This document shows, in pieces, positions 26,078-35,388 of a stretch of DNA of 64,000 nt. Below the pieces are notes generated by a model. The model ran no database searches and was not told where the DNA came from. It saw only the letters and a program-made list of their open reading frames with translations. A program made the position numbers and the translations under genes. The DNA comes from Pseudomonas sp. MF4836. GTDB lineage: Bacteria; Pseudomonadota; Gammaproteobacteria; Pseudomonadales; Pseudomonadaceae. The stretch is from positions 124,001-188,000 of the forward strand of contig NZ_MVOL01000007.1 of assembly GCF_002018875.1 (NCBI RefSeq), read 5' to 3'. How positions within the stretch are numbered: position 1 is the stretch's first letter; the number at the start of each line of letters is the position of its first letter.

Positions 26078-27274
26078 TTACATTTGCACCAGATTGGCGA
26101 TCTTCACGTCCGGATCGACGTCGGCTTCGTAGTCGACACCCGGGATCTCGAACCCGAACAGGCGCAGGAACTCTTGCTTGTAGCCGACAAAGTCGGTCAT
26201 TTCGTAGAGGTTTTCGCTGGTGACCTGGTCCCACAGCGCCTTGACCCGGTCCTGGACTTGCGGCTCCAGTTCCTTGTAGTCGGCACGCAGGCGGCCTTCC
26301 TGGTCGATCACCGGAGTCTCGGCGTAGAGGCTGTTTTTATACAGACCGTAAACCTGTTCGATGCAACCTTCGTGACTGCCCTGCTCTTTCATGACTTTGA
26401 ACAGCAGCGACAGGTACAGCGGCATGATCGGGATCGCCGAGCTGGCCTGGGTCACCACGGCCTTGAGCACCGATACGCGGGCGTCGCCGTGCAGGTCTGC
26501 CAGTTGCTTGCGCATGCCGATGACCTTGTGGTCCAGGTCCTTCTTGGCTTCGCCAATGGAACCGTTCCAGTAGATGTCGTGGGTCAGCTTCTCGCCCAGG
26601 TAGGTGAAGGCGGTGGTTTTCGCGCCTTCGGCAAGCACGCCGGCGTCGTGCAGCGCGTCAATCCACATCTGCCAGTCTTCGCCACCCATGACCGCGATAG
26701 TGCCGTCGATTTCTTCCTGGGTCGCAGGCTGCAGCGTGGTTTCCTTGACGATTTCCTTGTCGGTGTCCACACCGCGCAGGGTCACCGATTTGCCCAGCGG
26801 CTTGAGAGTCGAGCTCAGGACTTCGCCGGTTTTCGGGTGGGTACGGCGCGGCGCAGCCAGGCTGTAGACCACCAGGTCGATCTTGCCCAGGTCACGCTTG
26901 ATGGTCTCGATGGTCTCGGCCTTGACCGCATCGGAGAACGCATCACCGTTGATGCTCTTGGCGTACAGGCCTTTTTCTTCGGCAAATTTGTGGAAAGCGG
27001 CGGTGTTGTACCAGCCGGCGGTGCCGAGCTTGCCGTCAACGCTGCCGCGCTCGAAGAACACCCCCAGGGTGTTGGCGCCGCAACCGAAGGCCGCGGTAAT
27101 CCGCGCCGCCAGGCCGTAGCCGGTGGATGCGCCGAGCACCAGTACGTTCTTTGGCCCAGCGTCGATGGCGCCCTGTTCAGTGACGTAGTCGATCTGTTGC
27201 TTGACGTTGGCCTCGCAGCCGACCGGGTGGGTCGTCACACAGATAAAGCCGCGAACGCGGGGTTTGATGACCAT
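26078..27274 (-). CDS. fabV: FabV-type enoyl-ACP reductase (trans-2-enoyl-CoA reductase family)
   Basis: FabV carries out the last reduction of fatty-acid elongation with NADH and is a triclosan-insensitive alternative to FabI. The 398-residue product starts MVIKPRVRGFICVTTHPVGC. It has the cofactor motif VLVLGASTGYGLAARI and the catalytic Y-x8-K in YWNGSIGEAK, with SLAAPRRTHPKTGE also conserved. ATG 27274 is preferred over an in-frame TTG six bases upstream. It is a single-gene unit with its own terminator. Confidence 0.95.
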   Translation of the reverse strand: MVIKPRVRGFICVTTHPVGCEANVKQQIDYVTEQGAIDAGPKNVLVLGASTGYGLAARITAAFGCGANTLGVFFERGSVDGKLGTAGWYNTAAFHKFAEEKGLYAKSINGDAFSDAVKAETIETIKRDLGKIDLVVYSLAAPRRTHPKTGEVLSSTLKPLGKSVTLRGVDTDKEIVKETTLQPATQEEIDGTIAVMGGEDWQMWIDALHDAGVLAEGAKTTAFTYLGEKLTHDIYWNGSIGEAKKDLDHKVIGMRKQLADLHGDARVSVLKAVVTQASSAIPIMPLYLSLLFKVMKEQGSHEGCIEQVYGLYKNSLYAETPVIDQEGRLRADYKELEPQVQDRVKALWDQVTSENLYEMTDFVGYKQEFLRLFGFEIPGVDYEADVDPDVKIANLVQM

Positions 27275-27634
27275 ACACAATCTCCAAATTCAATATGCCA
27301 AGAGCCAATACGGGCTGTAGCAGTGTCACGAGTTCAAGTTCATAGACGCTCGGAACGCCTTCGCGTCACGGCGAGATTGGCAATGCAGCCAATTTAGACT
27401 CGTTATTCAACTGATCACGGTGGGTACAACCCGGGGATTCTAGTGCCCCGTACCCGGATTGCGTAGCCGCAAGCGGCGAAACTCTACCAGTTACCCTGCG
27501 CCCACGGGGTGCCGCGCGCGAAAATCCCGAAGCACGCCGGGCTATCGAGCCGATCGCGGATTGGCCACAATGGCCCGCCTGACGCGCCTTGCCCGCGTCA
27601 GCCCCGAATGAAGCCCAAGGAAAACACTCGCGTC
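27275..27634. other. Intergenic region upstream of fabV
   Basis: No gene is seen. The region contains a short direct repeat (GTTCA at 27332 and 27338) and AT-rich sequence near 27390-27420 that may hold the fabV promoter on the minus strand and regulator sites. I cannot name the regulator. Confidence 0.4.
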
Positions 27635-28066
27635 ATGGATACCCAAGTACTGGCAAAACTGCTGCATGACGCCGGCTGCAACCCACGCTCGTACAGCATT
27701 GGCTCCGACCGGGGCGCCTCCGACGCCTTCTGCCTGGTCAGGCACGGCCCGCAATGGCGCGTGTTCTACACCGAACGCGGCCAGGCGGAGCCTCCGGAGT
27801 ATGTGTCCAAGGATGAAGACCAGGCCTGTCGCTACTTTCTGCAACTGATACTGGAATTGCCCCATAACCACTGCGTCGGTTTTTTCCGCAGCCAGGCCCG
27901 GGCCGAGCAGTTGTATGCCGAGCTGCACGCGGCGGGACTCAATCCCACCCAGGACCGGATTCCCTACGGCGGCCCCGACGACCCGCGGTTTCGCGTGTTC
28001 GTCAGCGGCCCGGCGATTTTTGGCGCCCGCGAACTGCTGGGAACCCTGCCTCGGGAAGAAGCCTGA
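27635..28066 (+). CDS. Hypothetical protein
   Basis: About 143 residues from ATG 27635, with AAGGA 13 bases upstream; ATG 27608 is an alternative. It is soluble, with no signal peptide. The second half (CVGFFRSQARAEQLYAELHAAGLN and FRVFVSGPAIFGARELL) loosely resembles a SPOR-like alpha/beta fold, but I would not call it SPOR. Codon use matches the neighbours. It precedes another small gene by 59 bases and may be co-transcribed. Confidence 0.75.
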   Translation: MDTQVLAKLLHDAGCNPRSYSIGSDRGASDAFCLVRHGPQWRVFYTERGQAEPPEYVSKDEDQACRYFLQLILELPHNHCVGFFRSQARAEQLYAELHAAGLNPTQDRIPYGGPDDPRFRVFVSGPAIFGARELLGTLPREEA

Positions 28067-28125
28067 ACTTGCTCACCTCCCCCCTACCTCAGCCTCGTAC
28101 TTGCCAGCACAAGGAGCCCTCGCCG

Positions 28126-28449
28126 ATGGATGCCAAGACCCTGGTCGCCAACTGCAAAAAGCAAAAAGACCACTACCTGCACAGCCTGCACGACGACCGG
28201 ACCCAGGTCGGCCAGCAGTTGCAGGCCCTGGCGCTGACAGCGCACCAGAAGGCCCAGGTCCTGGCGGTGATTGATGGCGCCTTGACCGACCAGTTGTACA
28301 GCCTGTTGCTGGGCCTGGACGGCGCCGCCAGCATCGGCGACGAACAGCATGACTTTGCGCTGTACAACGAAACCGGCGAAGCCATCAGCGGCAGCGGCGA
28401 ACTTGAAGCCCAGGCCTATGCGCAACTGATCGAGGCGGCCACGGGCTGA
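28126..28449 (+). CDS. Hypothetical small protein
   Basis: This 107-residue protein starts MDAKTLVANCKKQK, with a strong AAGGAG 9 bases before the ATG. The first 65 residues look alpha-helical (HSLHDDRTQVGQQLQALALT, HQKAQVLAVIDGALTDQLYSLLLGLDGAAS). The rest, EQHDFALYNETGEAISGSGEL, may form a beta hairpin. No family is recognised. It ends head-on against the next gene with no gap. Confidence 0.75.
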   Translation: MDAKTLVANCKKQKDHYLHSLHDDRTQVGQQLQALALTAHQKAQVLAVIDGALTDQLYSLLLGLDGAASIGDEQHDFALYNETGEAISGSGELEAQAYAQLIEAATG

Positions 28450-28785
28450 CTAGCCCTGGGGTCGGTCGAGGGCGGCATCCAGCGCCGCCTCCAGCTCAGC
28501 CTCGGCGACCGCCTGGCCATCGAGCCACAGGCTCAGGTCGGCCAGGTGAATGTTCAGGGTCACTTCCCGGCGATCCCCGGGGTACTTGCGCAGGCGCAGA
28601 TCGAGGCCCAATGCCGACTCATCCGCCGCCAGCAAGTCCCATTGCCCGGCGCTCAGATCCAGCAGCACCCGGCCCTGGCTCAGGTCCTCGACCTTGGGCC
28701 CATACAGCCAGTGGCTCATGCGCATTTCCCGAGGTTCCAGGCTGACGCGCAGGCAGCCGTTGCAGTAGTTTTTCGGGGTGCACAT
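28450..28785 (-). CDS. Hypothetical small protein with CxxC motif
   Basis: About 111 residues from ATG 28785 with AGGA 10 bases upstream. The N-terminus MCTPKNYCNGCLRVSLEPREM contains a CNGC pair that could coordinate metal with the first Cys. The rest is acidic and beta/alpha. It is convergent with and immediately adjacent to the preceding small gene, and divergent from the DeoR regulator. Function unknown. Confidence 0.75.
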   Translation of the reverse strand: MCTPKNYCNGCLRVSLEPREMRMSHWLYGPKVEDLSQGRVLLDLSAGQWDLLAADESALGLDLRLRKYPGDRREVTLNIHLADLSLWLDGQAVAEAELEAALDAALDRPQG

Positions 28786-28944
28786 GGGGGCAGGTCCTCG
28801 GAACAATTTCAGGGGTTGGGGATCATAACCTGGCCCCTGAAAAAACCTCAGCGGCACGGCACAATCCCTCGTCCGCCGGTGTGGGATTCGCTACTATGTA
28901 TTCCCGTTTTCCTGCCTGTGCAGTCAAGCCACCCTGGAGCCCGA

Positions 28945-29751
28945 ATGCCCAATCCCAAGGACATCGCCACCGACAATGGCGCGCCGATGATTCCGGAGCA
29001 ACGTCGCGAGCAGATCCTGCGTCAGTTGCGCAAGCACCAGGTGCTGAGCGTGCATCAGTTGATGGAAATGTTCGATTGCTCGCACATGACCGTGCGCCGC
29101 GATATCGCCCTGCTGGAGCAGGAAGGCCGGGCCTATTCGGTAACCGGTGGGGTGCGCATCGCCAGCCAGTTGCACAGCGAGCCAAGCCACCAGTCCAAGG
29201 CGGTGGTCGAGCTGCCGCAGAAGCAGGCCATGGCCAAATTGGCCGCCCGCCTGTTGCGCCCGGACATGACGGTGTACCTGGACGCAGGCACCAGCACCCT
29301 GGAAATCGTGCCCTACATCAAGGCCCTCTCGGGCATGACCGTGGTCACCAATGACTTCGGGGTGGTGCAAGCGTTGATGGAGGCGCCGCAGGTGACTGTG
29401 ATCCACACCGGTGGCCAGCTCGACCACTCCAACCATTCCTGCGTCGGCGGCCTGGCCGTGACCACCCTGCGCCAGATGGTGACCGACATTGCCTTTATGT
29501 CCACCAGCTCCTGGGATCTGCGCCGTGGCATCACCACTCCTTCGGCGCTGAAGGTCGAGGTCAAGCAGGTGGCCATGCAGTCGGCGTCCCAGGTGGTGCT
29601 GGTGGCCAGCAGTTCGAAATACGGCACCTTCAGCATGTACCGCATCGCCGGCCTGGAGCAGTTCGACGTCATCATCAGCGACGCCGCCCTGGCCCCGGCA
29701 GCAGCAGACGGGATTCGCAAACAAGGCGTCGAGCTGCTGCTCCCCGAGTAA
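28945..29751 (+). CDS. DeoR-family regulator, probable YgbI-like controller of tetronate catabolism
   Basis: The 268-residue protein starts MPNPKDIATDNGAPM. The DeoR helix-turn-helix is RREQILRQLRKHQVLSVHQL with CSHMTVRRDIALLEQEGRAY; the sensor domain includes LDAGTSTLEIVPYI and TDIAFMSTSSWDLRRGITTP. In E. coli the ltnD/otnKCI/gntP-type genes lie next to the DeoR gene ygbI. Here the regulator lies at the far, downstream end of the operon in convergent orientation, so control of the operon is inferred from content. Confidence 0.88.
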   Translation: MPNPKDIATDNGAPMIPEQRREQILRQLRKHQVLSVHQLMEMFDCSHMTVRRDIALLEQEGRAYSVTGGVRIASQLHSEPSHQSKAVVELPQKQAMAKLAARLLRPDMTVYLDAGTSTLEIVPYIKALSGMTVVTNDFGVVQALMEAPQVTVIHTGGQLDHSNHSCVGGLAVTTLRQMVTDIAFMSTSSWDLRRGITTPSALKVEVKQVAMQSASQVVLVASSSKYGTFSMYRIAGLEQFDVIISDAALAPAAADGIRKQGVELLLPE

Positions 29752-29757
29752 ACGACC

Positions 29758-29846
29758 CTGCAGCCGCTGACGCGACATCCATACACCTGACACACCACGA
29801 CGACAGCCCCGGCCAGCGCAGCCTCATGCCTCGGCAGCGGCTACAG
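29758..29846. repeat. Degenerate inverted REP pair
   Basis: A partial forward copy (CTGCAGCCGCTGACGC, 29758-29773) faces a fuller inverted copy (29811-29846, ending CTCGGCAGCGGCTACAG). It lies between two convergent genes, the usual place for REP doublets, and reaches into the last codons of the hydrolase. Confidence 0.55.
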
Positions 29847-30917
29847 GGGGTGGGCTTTTTCGGTTTGTTGCATGAACTGGCCCAGCTCCCTGGCGTAGAA
29901 CCTGGCCATGCCGGTGGTGCCGTGGCCGCGGGTCTCGGCGCTGGCCGGGATCAGCACTAGCCGCGCGTTCTTGAGCTGGCGCAGCGAGGCTTCCAGGGTT
30001 CCGGTTTCCGGCGGGTTGCGCTCGTCATCAGCCGAGTTGATCGCCAGCACCGGGGCCTGGATTTTGCCGAGGCCCGGGGCCGCGTTGTAGTCGGCGGACG
30101 ATTGCCACTGGTAGATAAAGTCATTGGCGTCGGCGCTTTGCGCCGCGGCGAGGCGTTCATCCACCAGTTTGTCGGCCAGGGCCCGGGTCGGTGCAGCCGC
30201 CTGATACGCCAGGGTGCCGCCGCTGGTGCCGACGCTGAACAGCGCATTGGCCAGGCGCAGGGACGGCGGCTGGGCGCTGTAGTTGCCGTTGTTCCAGGCC
30301 GGGTCCTGCTTGATCGACTCCACCAGCAGCCGGCGCATCATCCAGTTGCGCGACGACATCTCGGTCGGCTGCGAAGCCATGGGCACCAGGGCATCCATCA
30401 TCTGCGGCCAGGTCTGGCCCCACATCCAGGTCTGCATGCCACCCATGGAATTGCCGATGACCAGCCGCAGGTGCTTGACCCCCAGGCCCTCGGTCACCAG
30501 CCGGTATTGGGCCTGGACCATGTCCGCGTAGTTGTACGCGGGGAATTTGGTGCGCAGCCCGTCCGAGGGTTTGCTCGACTGGCCGACGCCGATGCCATCG
30601 GTGGAAATGATGTAGTACTTGCTGGCGTCCAGCGGCTGGCCGGGGCCGAACAGTTCGCCGCCAAAATCCTTGCTCAGCACATCGCTGCCAGGGCGGTAGG
30701 TGCCGTGCAGGTAGAGGATGGCCGGGTTTTTCGGATTGCCGAGGGTGATGTAGTGCAGTTTCAGGTTGGCCAGCTTTTCACCGCTATGGAAGGTGAACTC
30801 GGGGGCTACCCAGTCCCCTTCGGTGGCCGCCGGCAAGGGCGCGGCGCTGAGGGTGGAGCCGGCGAAAAGCAGGGAAAACAGCAGCCCGATAGCGGGCCGG
30901 GAAGCGAAGCGCTGCAT
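29841..30917 (-). CDS. Exported alpha/beta hydrolase of the MetX (homoserine acetyltransferase-like) type
   Basis: The 358-residue protein has a signal peptide (AIGLLFSLLFAGSTLSAA) and an alpha/beta-hydrolase fold. It shows the oxyanion-side AILYLHGTYRPGSD, the nucleophile elbow VIGNSMGGMQTWMWG (Ser) and late acid/base residues around INSADDERNPPET and ETRGHGTT. The nucleophile context GNSMGG is the MetX type, but export argues against methionine synthesis. It is the last gene of the tetronate operon, 69 bases after otnI, perhaps releasing lactones or esters in the periplasm; this is inference. Confidence 0.85.
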   Translation of the reverse strand: MQRFASRPAIGLLFSLLFAGSTLSAAPLPAATEGDWVAPEFTFHSGEKLANLKLHYITLGNPKNPAILYLHGTYRPGSDVLSKDFGGELFGPGQPLDASKYYIISTDGIGVGQSSKPSDGLRTKFPAYNYADMVQAQYRLVTEGLGVKHLRLVIGNSMGGMQTWMWGQTWPQMMDALVPMASQPTEMSSRNWMMRRLLVESIKQDPAWNNGNYSAQPPSLRLANALFSVGTSGGTLAYQAAAPTRALADKLVDERLAAAQSADANDFIYQWQSSADYNAAPGLGKIQAPVLAINSADDERNPPETGTLEASLRQLKNARLVLIPASAETRGHGTTGMARFYARELGQFMQQTEKAHPL

Positions 30918-30986
30918 GGGATGAGTCCTGTTGTTTTTGTTCTGGGAGCCCCTGCGCGAGCGGCGCGCAGGGGGTGCATCGAGGGT

Positions 30987-31769
30987 TTAGCGGGCCTTCC
31001 AGTCGCGCAGCCATTGCAGGCCGGCCGAGGTGTCGCCCCGTGGGCGGTATTCGCAGCCGATCCAGCCGTCATACCCCAGCTCGTCGATGAGGTTGAACAG
31101 GTACGGGTAGTTCAGCTCCCCGAGGTCCGGCTCGTGACGGTCCGGCACGCCGGCGATCTGGATATGGCCAATGCCGGAAAAATCCCGACGCAGCTTGACC
31201 GCCAGGTCGCCTTCGACGATCTGGCAGTGGTAGCAGTCGAACTGCACCTTGAGGTTGCTGGCCCCGACTTCCCGGCAGATGGCCTGGGCCTGGTCCTGGC
31301 GATTGAGGAAAAAGCCCGGCATGTCACGGGTATTGATCGGTTCGAGCAATACCGTGATCCCGACCTTGGCCGCCTGGGCACTGGCATAGGCCAGGTTTTC
31401 CAGGTACACGCCGTGGTGCCGCGCACGGTCGCTTTCGGACGGCAGCAAGCCGGCCATCACGTGGATCCGCGAGTTGCCCAGCACGGCGGCGTATTCCAGG
31501 GCGCGGTCGAAACCGGCGCGGAATTCGCTCTCGCGCCCGGGCAGGCTCACGGTGCCCCGTTCGCCCGCCGCCCAGTCGCCCGGTGGCGCGTTGAACAAGG
31601 CCTGGACCAGGCCGTTGTCGCTCAGGCGCTGCTTGAGTTCCTGGGCGCTGTAGTCGTACGGAAACAGGTACTCCACCGCTTCGAAACCATCGGCCGCGGC
31701 GGCGGCGAAACGGTCGAGAAACTCGTGTTCCGGGTAGAGCATGCTGAGGTTGGCAGCAAAACGAGGCAT
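30987..31769 (-). CDS. otnI: 2-oxo-tetronate isomerase OtnI (hydroxypyruvate-isomerase family)
   Basis: The 260-residue TIM-barrel protein belongs to the xylose-isomerase-like/Hyi family: MPRFAANLSMLYPEHEFLDRF, LLEPINTRDMPGFFLN, VQFDCYHCQIVEGDL, IGHIQIAGVPDRHEPD and GWIGCEYRPRGDTS hold the metal-binding Glu/Asp/His residues. With otnK and otnC beside it, isomerisation of 2-oxo- to 3-oxo-tetronate is the likely step. CAGGAG lies 5 bases before the ATG. Hydroxypyruvate isomerase is the alternative name. Confidence 0.88.
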   Translation of the reverse strand: MPRFAANLSMLYPEHEFLDRFAAAAADGFEAVEYLFPYDYSAQELKQRLSDNGLVQALFNAPPGDWAAGERGTVSLPGRESEFRAGFDRALEYAAVLGNSRIHVMAGLLPSESDRARHHGVYLENLAYASAQAAKVGITVLLEPINTRDMPGFFLNRQDQAQAICREVGASNLKVQFDCYHCQIVEGDLAVKLRRDFSGIGHIQIAGVPDRHEPDLGELNYPYLFNLIDELGYDGWIGCEYRPRGDTSAGLQWLRDWKAR

Positions 31770-31790
31770 GTTAACTCCTGGGACAAAGGG

Positions 31791-33250
31791 TCAGACAAAA
31801 GGCCAGATCAACAGGGTAATCAAGAAACCCAAGGTGCCGAGCAAGGTGGTGATCACGGTCCAGGTACGCAGGCCGTCGGCGACATTAAGCCCGGCCAGCT
31901 TGGTGAAGATCCAGTAGCCGGCGTCGTTGATGTGGGACATCGCCAACCCGCCACCGCCCATGGCCAGGCACAGCAGGGCCATGTGGTTGGGGGTCAGGTT
32001 GAGCGTCGCGATCAGCGGCGCGATGATCCCGGCGGTGGTCACCAGGGCCACGGTGGTCGAACCTTGCACCGCACGCAGCAGCATGGTCAGCAAAAAGCCC
32101 AGGGCCAGCACCGGCAGGCCGGTGGTGCGCAACATGTCGGAGACCACGGCACCGATCCCGGTGTCCACCAGGACCTTGCCGAACACACCGCCGGCACCGG
32201 CGATCAGGATCACCATGGCCACGCCCGGCAGGGCCGAACCGATCACATCCGACACCTGGGAACGGCTCCAGCCGCGACGCGAACCCAGCAGCCAGGCACA
32301 GAGCAAGGTGTCGATCAACAGCGCCACCAGGGGCGCGCCGAGCACGGTCATGATCCCGCGCAAGGTCGACTCTGGGGGCAACAGCGAAGTGGCCAGGGTG
32401 CCCAGGAGAATCAGGATGATCGGCAGCAGAATCAGGCTGACGATCAGGCCGAAACCCGGTGGTGGCGCCGGCGGCAGCTTGGATACGATGCTGCTGGTGG
32501 ACTCTTCCAGGCCCATGTGGGACACGGCCGCGGTGGCCTGGGCGCTGGTTTGGCTGGAGCCGTTGTTCCAGGCTTCGAGGTCGGCGTTGGTAACGTGGGG
32601 GCCATAGACTTCCGCACGGATATCGTCAGTCATCGGGTAGAAGCGACGGGTCATGCGCCCGGCCACACGGTAGCCGACGTAGCACAGGAAAGCGGTCAGC
32701 GGCAGGCCGAACATCAGCACCCGGCCCAGGTCCGCGCCCAGTTGGCTGGCGGCGGCCACGGCGCCCGGATGAGGCGGCAGGAACGCGTGCACGGTGAGCA
32801 GCGCCGCGCACATCGGCAGGGCGAAGATCAGCAGCGGCTTGCGCGCCTTGCGGGCCAGGCCATAGGCCAGCGGCATCAGGATGATGACCCCGACCTCGAA
32901 GAACACCGGCACGCCGATGATGAAGCCGGCAATGGTCAGCGCCAGCGGCGTACGGCGGTTGCCGAAGCGTTCGATCAGGGTCTTGGCCAGGGCCTCGGCA
33001 CCACCGGAAAGCTCGATGATGCGTCCGATCATCGCGCCCAGGGCAATGATGATCGCGATGTGGCCCAGGGTCTTGCCCATGCCGCCTTCAATGGTGGCCA
33101 CCAGGTCTGCCGGTTGACCCCGGCCACCAGCGCCACCAGGATGCTCACCAGCATCAGCGCGACAAAGGGCTGGAACTTGTACTTGAGCACCAGGAACAAC
33201 AGCATGGCGATGCCCACGCCGGCGATCAGCATCAGGATCAGCGGGCTCAT
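31791..33250 (-). pseudogene. GntP-family gluconate/tetronate permease with apparent frameshift
   Basis: Two frames together encode one GntP permease. The first, from ATG 33250, gives MSPLILMLIAGVGIAMLLFL...VAGVN and then runs out of family similarity and stops. The second, ending at 31791, resumes at ADLVATIEGGMGKTLGHIAI and continues through about ten helices to the end. One extra base near 33112 (AACCCGG instead of AACCGG on the coding strand) would restore a roughly 486-residue protein. A GTG in the second frame could start a 436-residue form lacking the first helices. It may be a true mutation or a homopolymer sequencing error. Confidence 0.85.
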
Positions 33251-33426
33251 GATGCCAACCCTCCGTCGCAGACCAGGGGTAGTGTGTTAACGAGACTGCA
33301 GTCGGGATACGTCATGGGTGAAGTCCTGTTGTTATTGTTTTTCAGGCAGACCGGTCTCCACTGGAGTCGCGACGCTTCTCCCATGGCCTGCCTGCATTTA
33401 CGTTGGGTCAAGTGAATACCGGTGCC

Positions 33427-34089
33427 CTACCAGGCGGCACCGAAGGTCTCGCGCAACTCGTCCAGGGCCGCCTGGCTCAGCGGTTCCGGCCGGGGCTGGG
33501 TCATCAGCCACAGGCGCGCGGTTTCTTCGAGTTCTTCCAGGGCGTAGCTGGCCCTGGACACCGAGCTTTCCCAGACCACCGGGCCCAGGCGCTCAAGCAT
33601 CACGCCACGCACTCGGTTGGCCAGTTGCGCAACCTGCTCGGCGACCTTCGGCGAACCGGGGCGCTGGTAACCGATCAACGGGATGTGCCCGACCTTCATT
33701 ACCTGGTACGGGGTCAGCGGCGGCAGGATGTCATCCGCCTGCCAGACACCGGCCAGGGTCAGTGCCACCAGGTGCGTGGAATGGGTGTGCACCACCCCGC
33801 CCACGCCCGGGTTGCGATCGTAGACCTGGCGATGCAGGGCCAGGGTCTTGGACGGCTTGTCGCCGGACACCCACTCCCCCGCCAGGTTGACCTTGGCGAT
33901 GGCCGCCGGGTCCAGGCGCCCGAGGCAGACATCGGTCGGGGTGATTAGCCAGCCATCGTCCAGGCGCGCACTGATATTGCCCGCGCTGCCCACGGTATAG
34001 CCGCGCTGATAGAGGCTGCGACCGACGTCGCAGATCTCTTCGCGCAGGGCGTTTTCCTTGCTCAGGGCGCTTTTGACTGCCGTGCTCAT
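33427..34089 (-). CDS. otnC: 3-oxo-tetronate 4-phosphate decarboxylase OtnC (class II aldolase family)
   Basis: The 220-residue enzyme belongs to the class II aldolase/adducin family. GYTVGSAGNISARLDDGWLITPTDVCLGRL holds the phosphate-binding loop and THSTHLVAL the zinc-binding histidines. In the OtnC branch it decarboxylates 3-oxo-tetronate 4-phosphate to dihydroxyacetone phosphate. Its ATG overlaps the otnK stop as ATGA. A 176-base gap separates it from the permease gene downstream. Confidence 0.9.
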   Translation of the reverse strand: MSTAVKSALSKENALREEICDVGRSLYQRGYTVGSAGNISARLDDGWLITPTDVCLGRLDPAAIAKVNLAGEWVSGDKPSKTLALHRQVYDRNPGVGGVVHTHSTHLVALTLAGVWQADDILPPLTPYQVMKVGHIPLIGYQRPGSPKVAEQVAQLANRVRGVMLERLGPVVWESSVSRASYALEELEETARLWLMTQPRPEPLSQAALDELRETFGAAW

Positions 34090-35378
34090 TGGGCATCTCC
34101 AGCCAGTTGCTTGAGGGCCTTGGCGAAGAAATCCCGACCGCCGAAGTTGCCGGATTTCAAGGCCAGGGCCAGCGGCTCGTCGCCCCCGCTGACAGTGGCC
34201 GGCACGCCTGGGTCGATCTGCGCGCCGATCTGCAACAGCTGCACGCCCAGGGCCTTGACCACTGCACCGGAAGTTTCGCCACCGGCAATCACAAAGCGCC
34301 GCACGCCAGCCTGGCGCAGCCCCTTGGCGATCTCGCCCAGGGCATTTTCCACCAGGGCCCCGGCACGCTCGACACCCAGTTGCTGCTGCACCGCCTTGAC
34401 CTCGTCGGGGGTGCTGGTGGCGTAGATCAACACGGTGTGCTGGTGCTCGCGGGCAAAGGCCAGGGCTTGCGCCACCACCGGTTCGCCGGCCGCCAGGGCC
34501 ATCGGATTGATACGCAGGGCCGGGCGATCGGCTTCAAGCCAGGCCGCAACCTGGCCAATGGTCGCCACCGAGGCACTGCCGGCCAGGACCACTTCGCCAC
34601 CGGCCACAGTCGGCAGGCTCGACACATCGAAGTCACGCAGCTTGCCGGCCCGGCGGAAGTTCTCCGGCAGGCCCAGGGCCAACCCCGAGCCACCGGTCAG
34701 CAACGGCAGGTCGGCGCAGGCGGCGCCCAGGGTATAGAGGTCCTGGTCGGACAGCGCATCGGCGATGGCCATGCCCACGCCCTGGGCCCGCAGTTCGGCG
34801 ATCCTCGTCCGGACCGCCTCGACGCCCTGGGCGATGCTGTCGTAGCGCAACAGGCCAACCTTCTGTGTGGTCTGGGATTGCAGCACGCGCACCAGGTTGG
34901 CGTCGGTCATCGGCGTCAGCGGGTGATGCTGCATGCCCGACTCGCTGAGCAACTGGTCCTGGACAAACAGGTGGCCACGGAAAAGGGTCCGGCCGTTCTC
35001 CGGAAATGCCGGGCAAGCCAGGGTGAAGTCGCTGCCCAGGGCCTTGAGCAGAGCCTCGCTGACCTGGCCGATATTGCCGGCGGCGGTGGAATCGAAAGTC
35101 GAGCAGTACTTGAAGAAGATCTGCTCGCAACCTTGCTCGCGCAGCCAGTTCAGTGCGGCGAGGGACTCGGCCACCGCGTCATTGACCGGCGTGGTGCGGG
35201 ATTTGAGGGCGATGACGATGGCGTCGGCATCCAGCTCCGCCGCCACTTCGAGACTGGGGATGCCGATGCTTTGCACCGTGCGCATGCCGCCGCGCACCAG
35301 CATGTTGGCCAGGTCGGTGGCGCCGGTGAAGTCATCGGCGATGCAGCCCAGCAACGGGCGGGAAAGGGTCGGGCTCAT
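34086..35378 (-). CDS. otnK: 3-oxo-tetronate kinase OtnK (DUF1537 family)
   Basis: The 430-residue ATP-dependent kinase phosphorylates 3-oxo-tetronate. N-terminal family markers are LLGCIADDFTGATDLANMLV and IFFKYCSTFDSTAAGNIG; the C-terminal nucleotide-binding domain has the Gly-rich IAGGETSGAVVKALG. The length fits DUF1537 kinases (about 420). It sits between ltnD (10 bases) and otnC (overlap). Confidence 0.92.
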   Translation of the reverse strand: MSPTLSRPLLGCIADDFTGATDLANMLVRGGMRTVQSIGIPSLEVAAELDADAIVIALKSRTTPVNDAVAESLAALNWLREQGCEQIFFKYCSTFDSTAAGNIGQVSEALLKALGSDFTLACPAFPENGRTLFRGHLFVQDQLLSESGMQHHPLTPMTDANLVRVLQSQTTQKVGLLRYDSIAQGVEAVRTRIAELRAQGVGMAIADALSDQDLYTLGAACADLPLLTGGSGLALGLPENFRRAGKLRDFDVSSLPTVAGGEVVLAGSASVATIGQVAAWLEADRPALRINPMALAAGEPVVAQALAFAREHQHTVLIYATSTPDEVKAVQQQLGVERAGALVENALGEIAKGLRQAGVRRFVIAGGETSGAVVKALGVQLLQIGAQIDPGVPATVSGGDEPLALALKSGNFGGRDFFAKALKQLAGDAQ

Positions 35379-35388
35379 GGGGCGGTCC

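Noticed and set aside
29841..30917. Assignment of the hydrolase as biosynthetic MetX
   Set aside because: It has a clear signal peptide and sits in a catabolic operon, so cytoplasmic homoserine acetylation is unlikely despite the GNSMGG motif.
30102..33290. Long open frame (about 1060 codons) antisense to the tetronate operon
   Set aside because: It is a shadow of GC-rich codon use: the translation is full of His, Gln, Gly and Arg with no family motif, and the opposite strand encodes recognisable enzymes.
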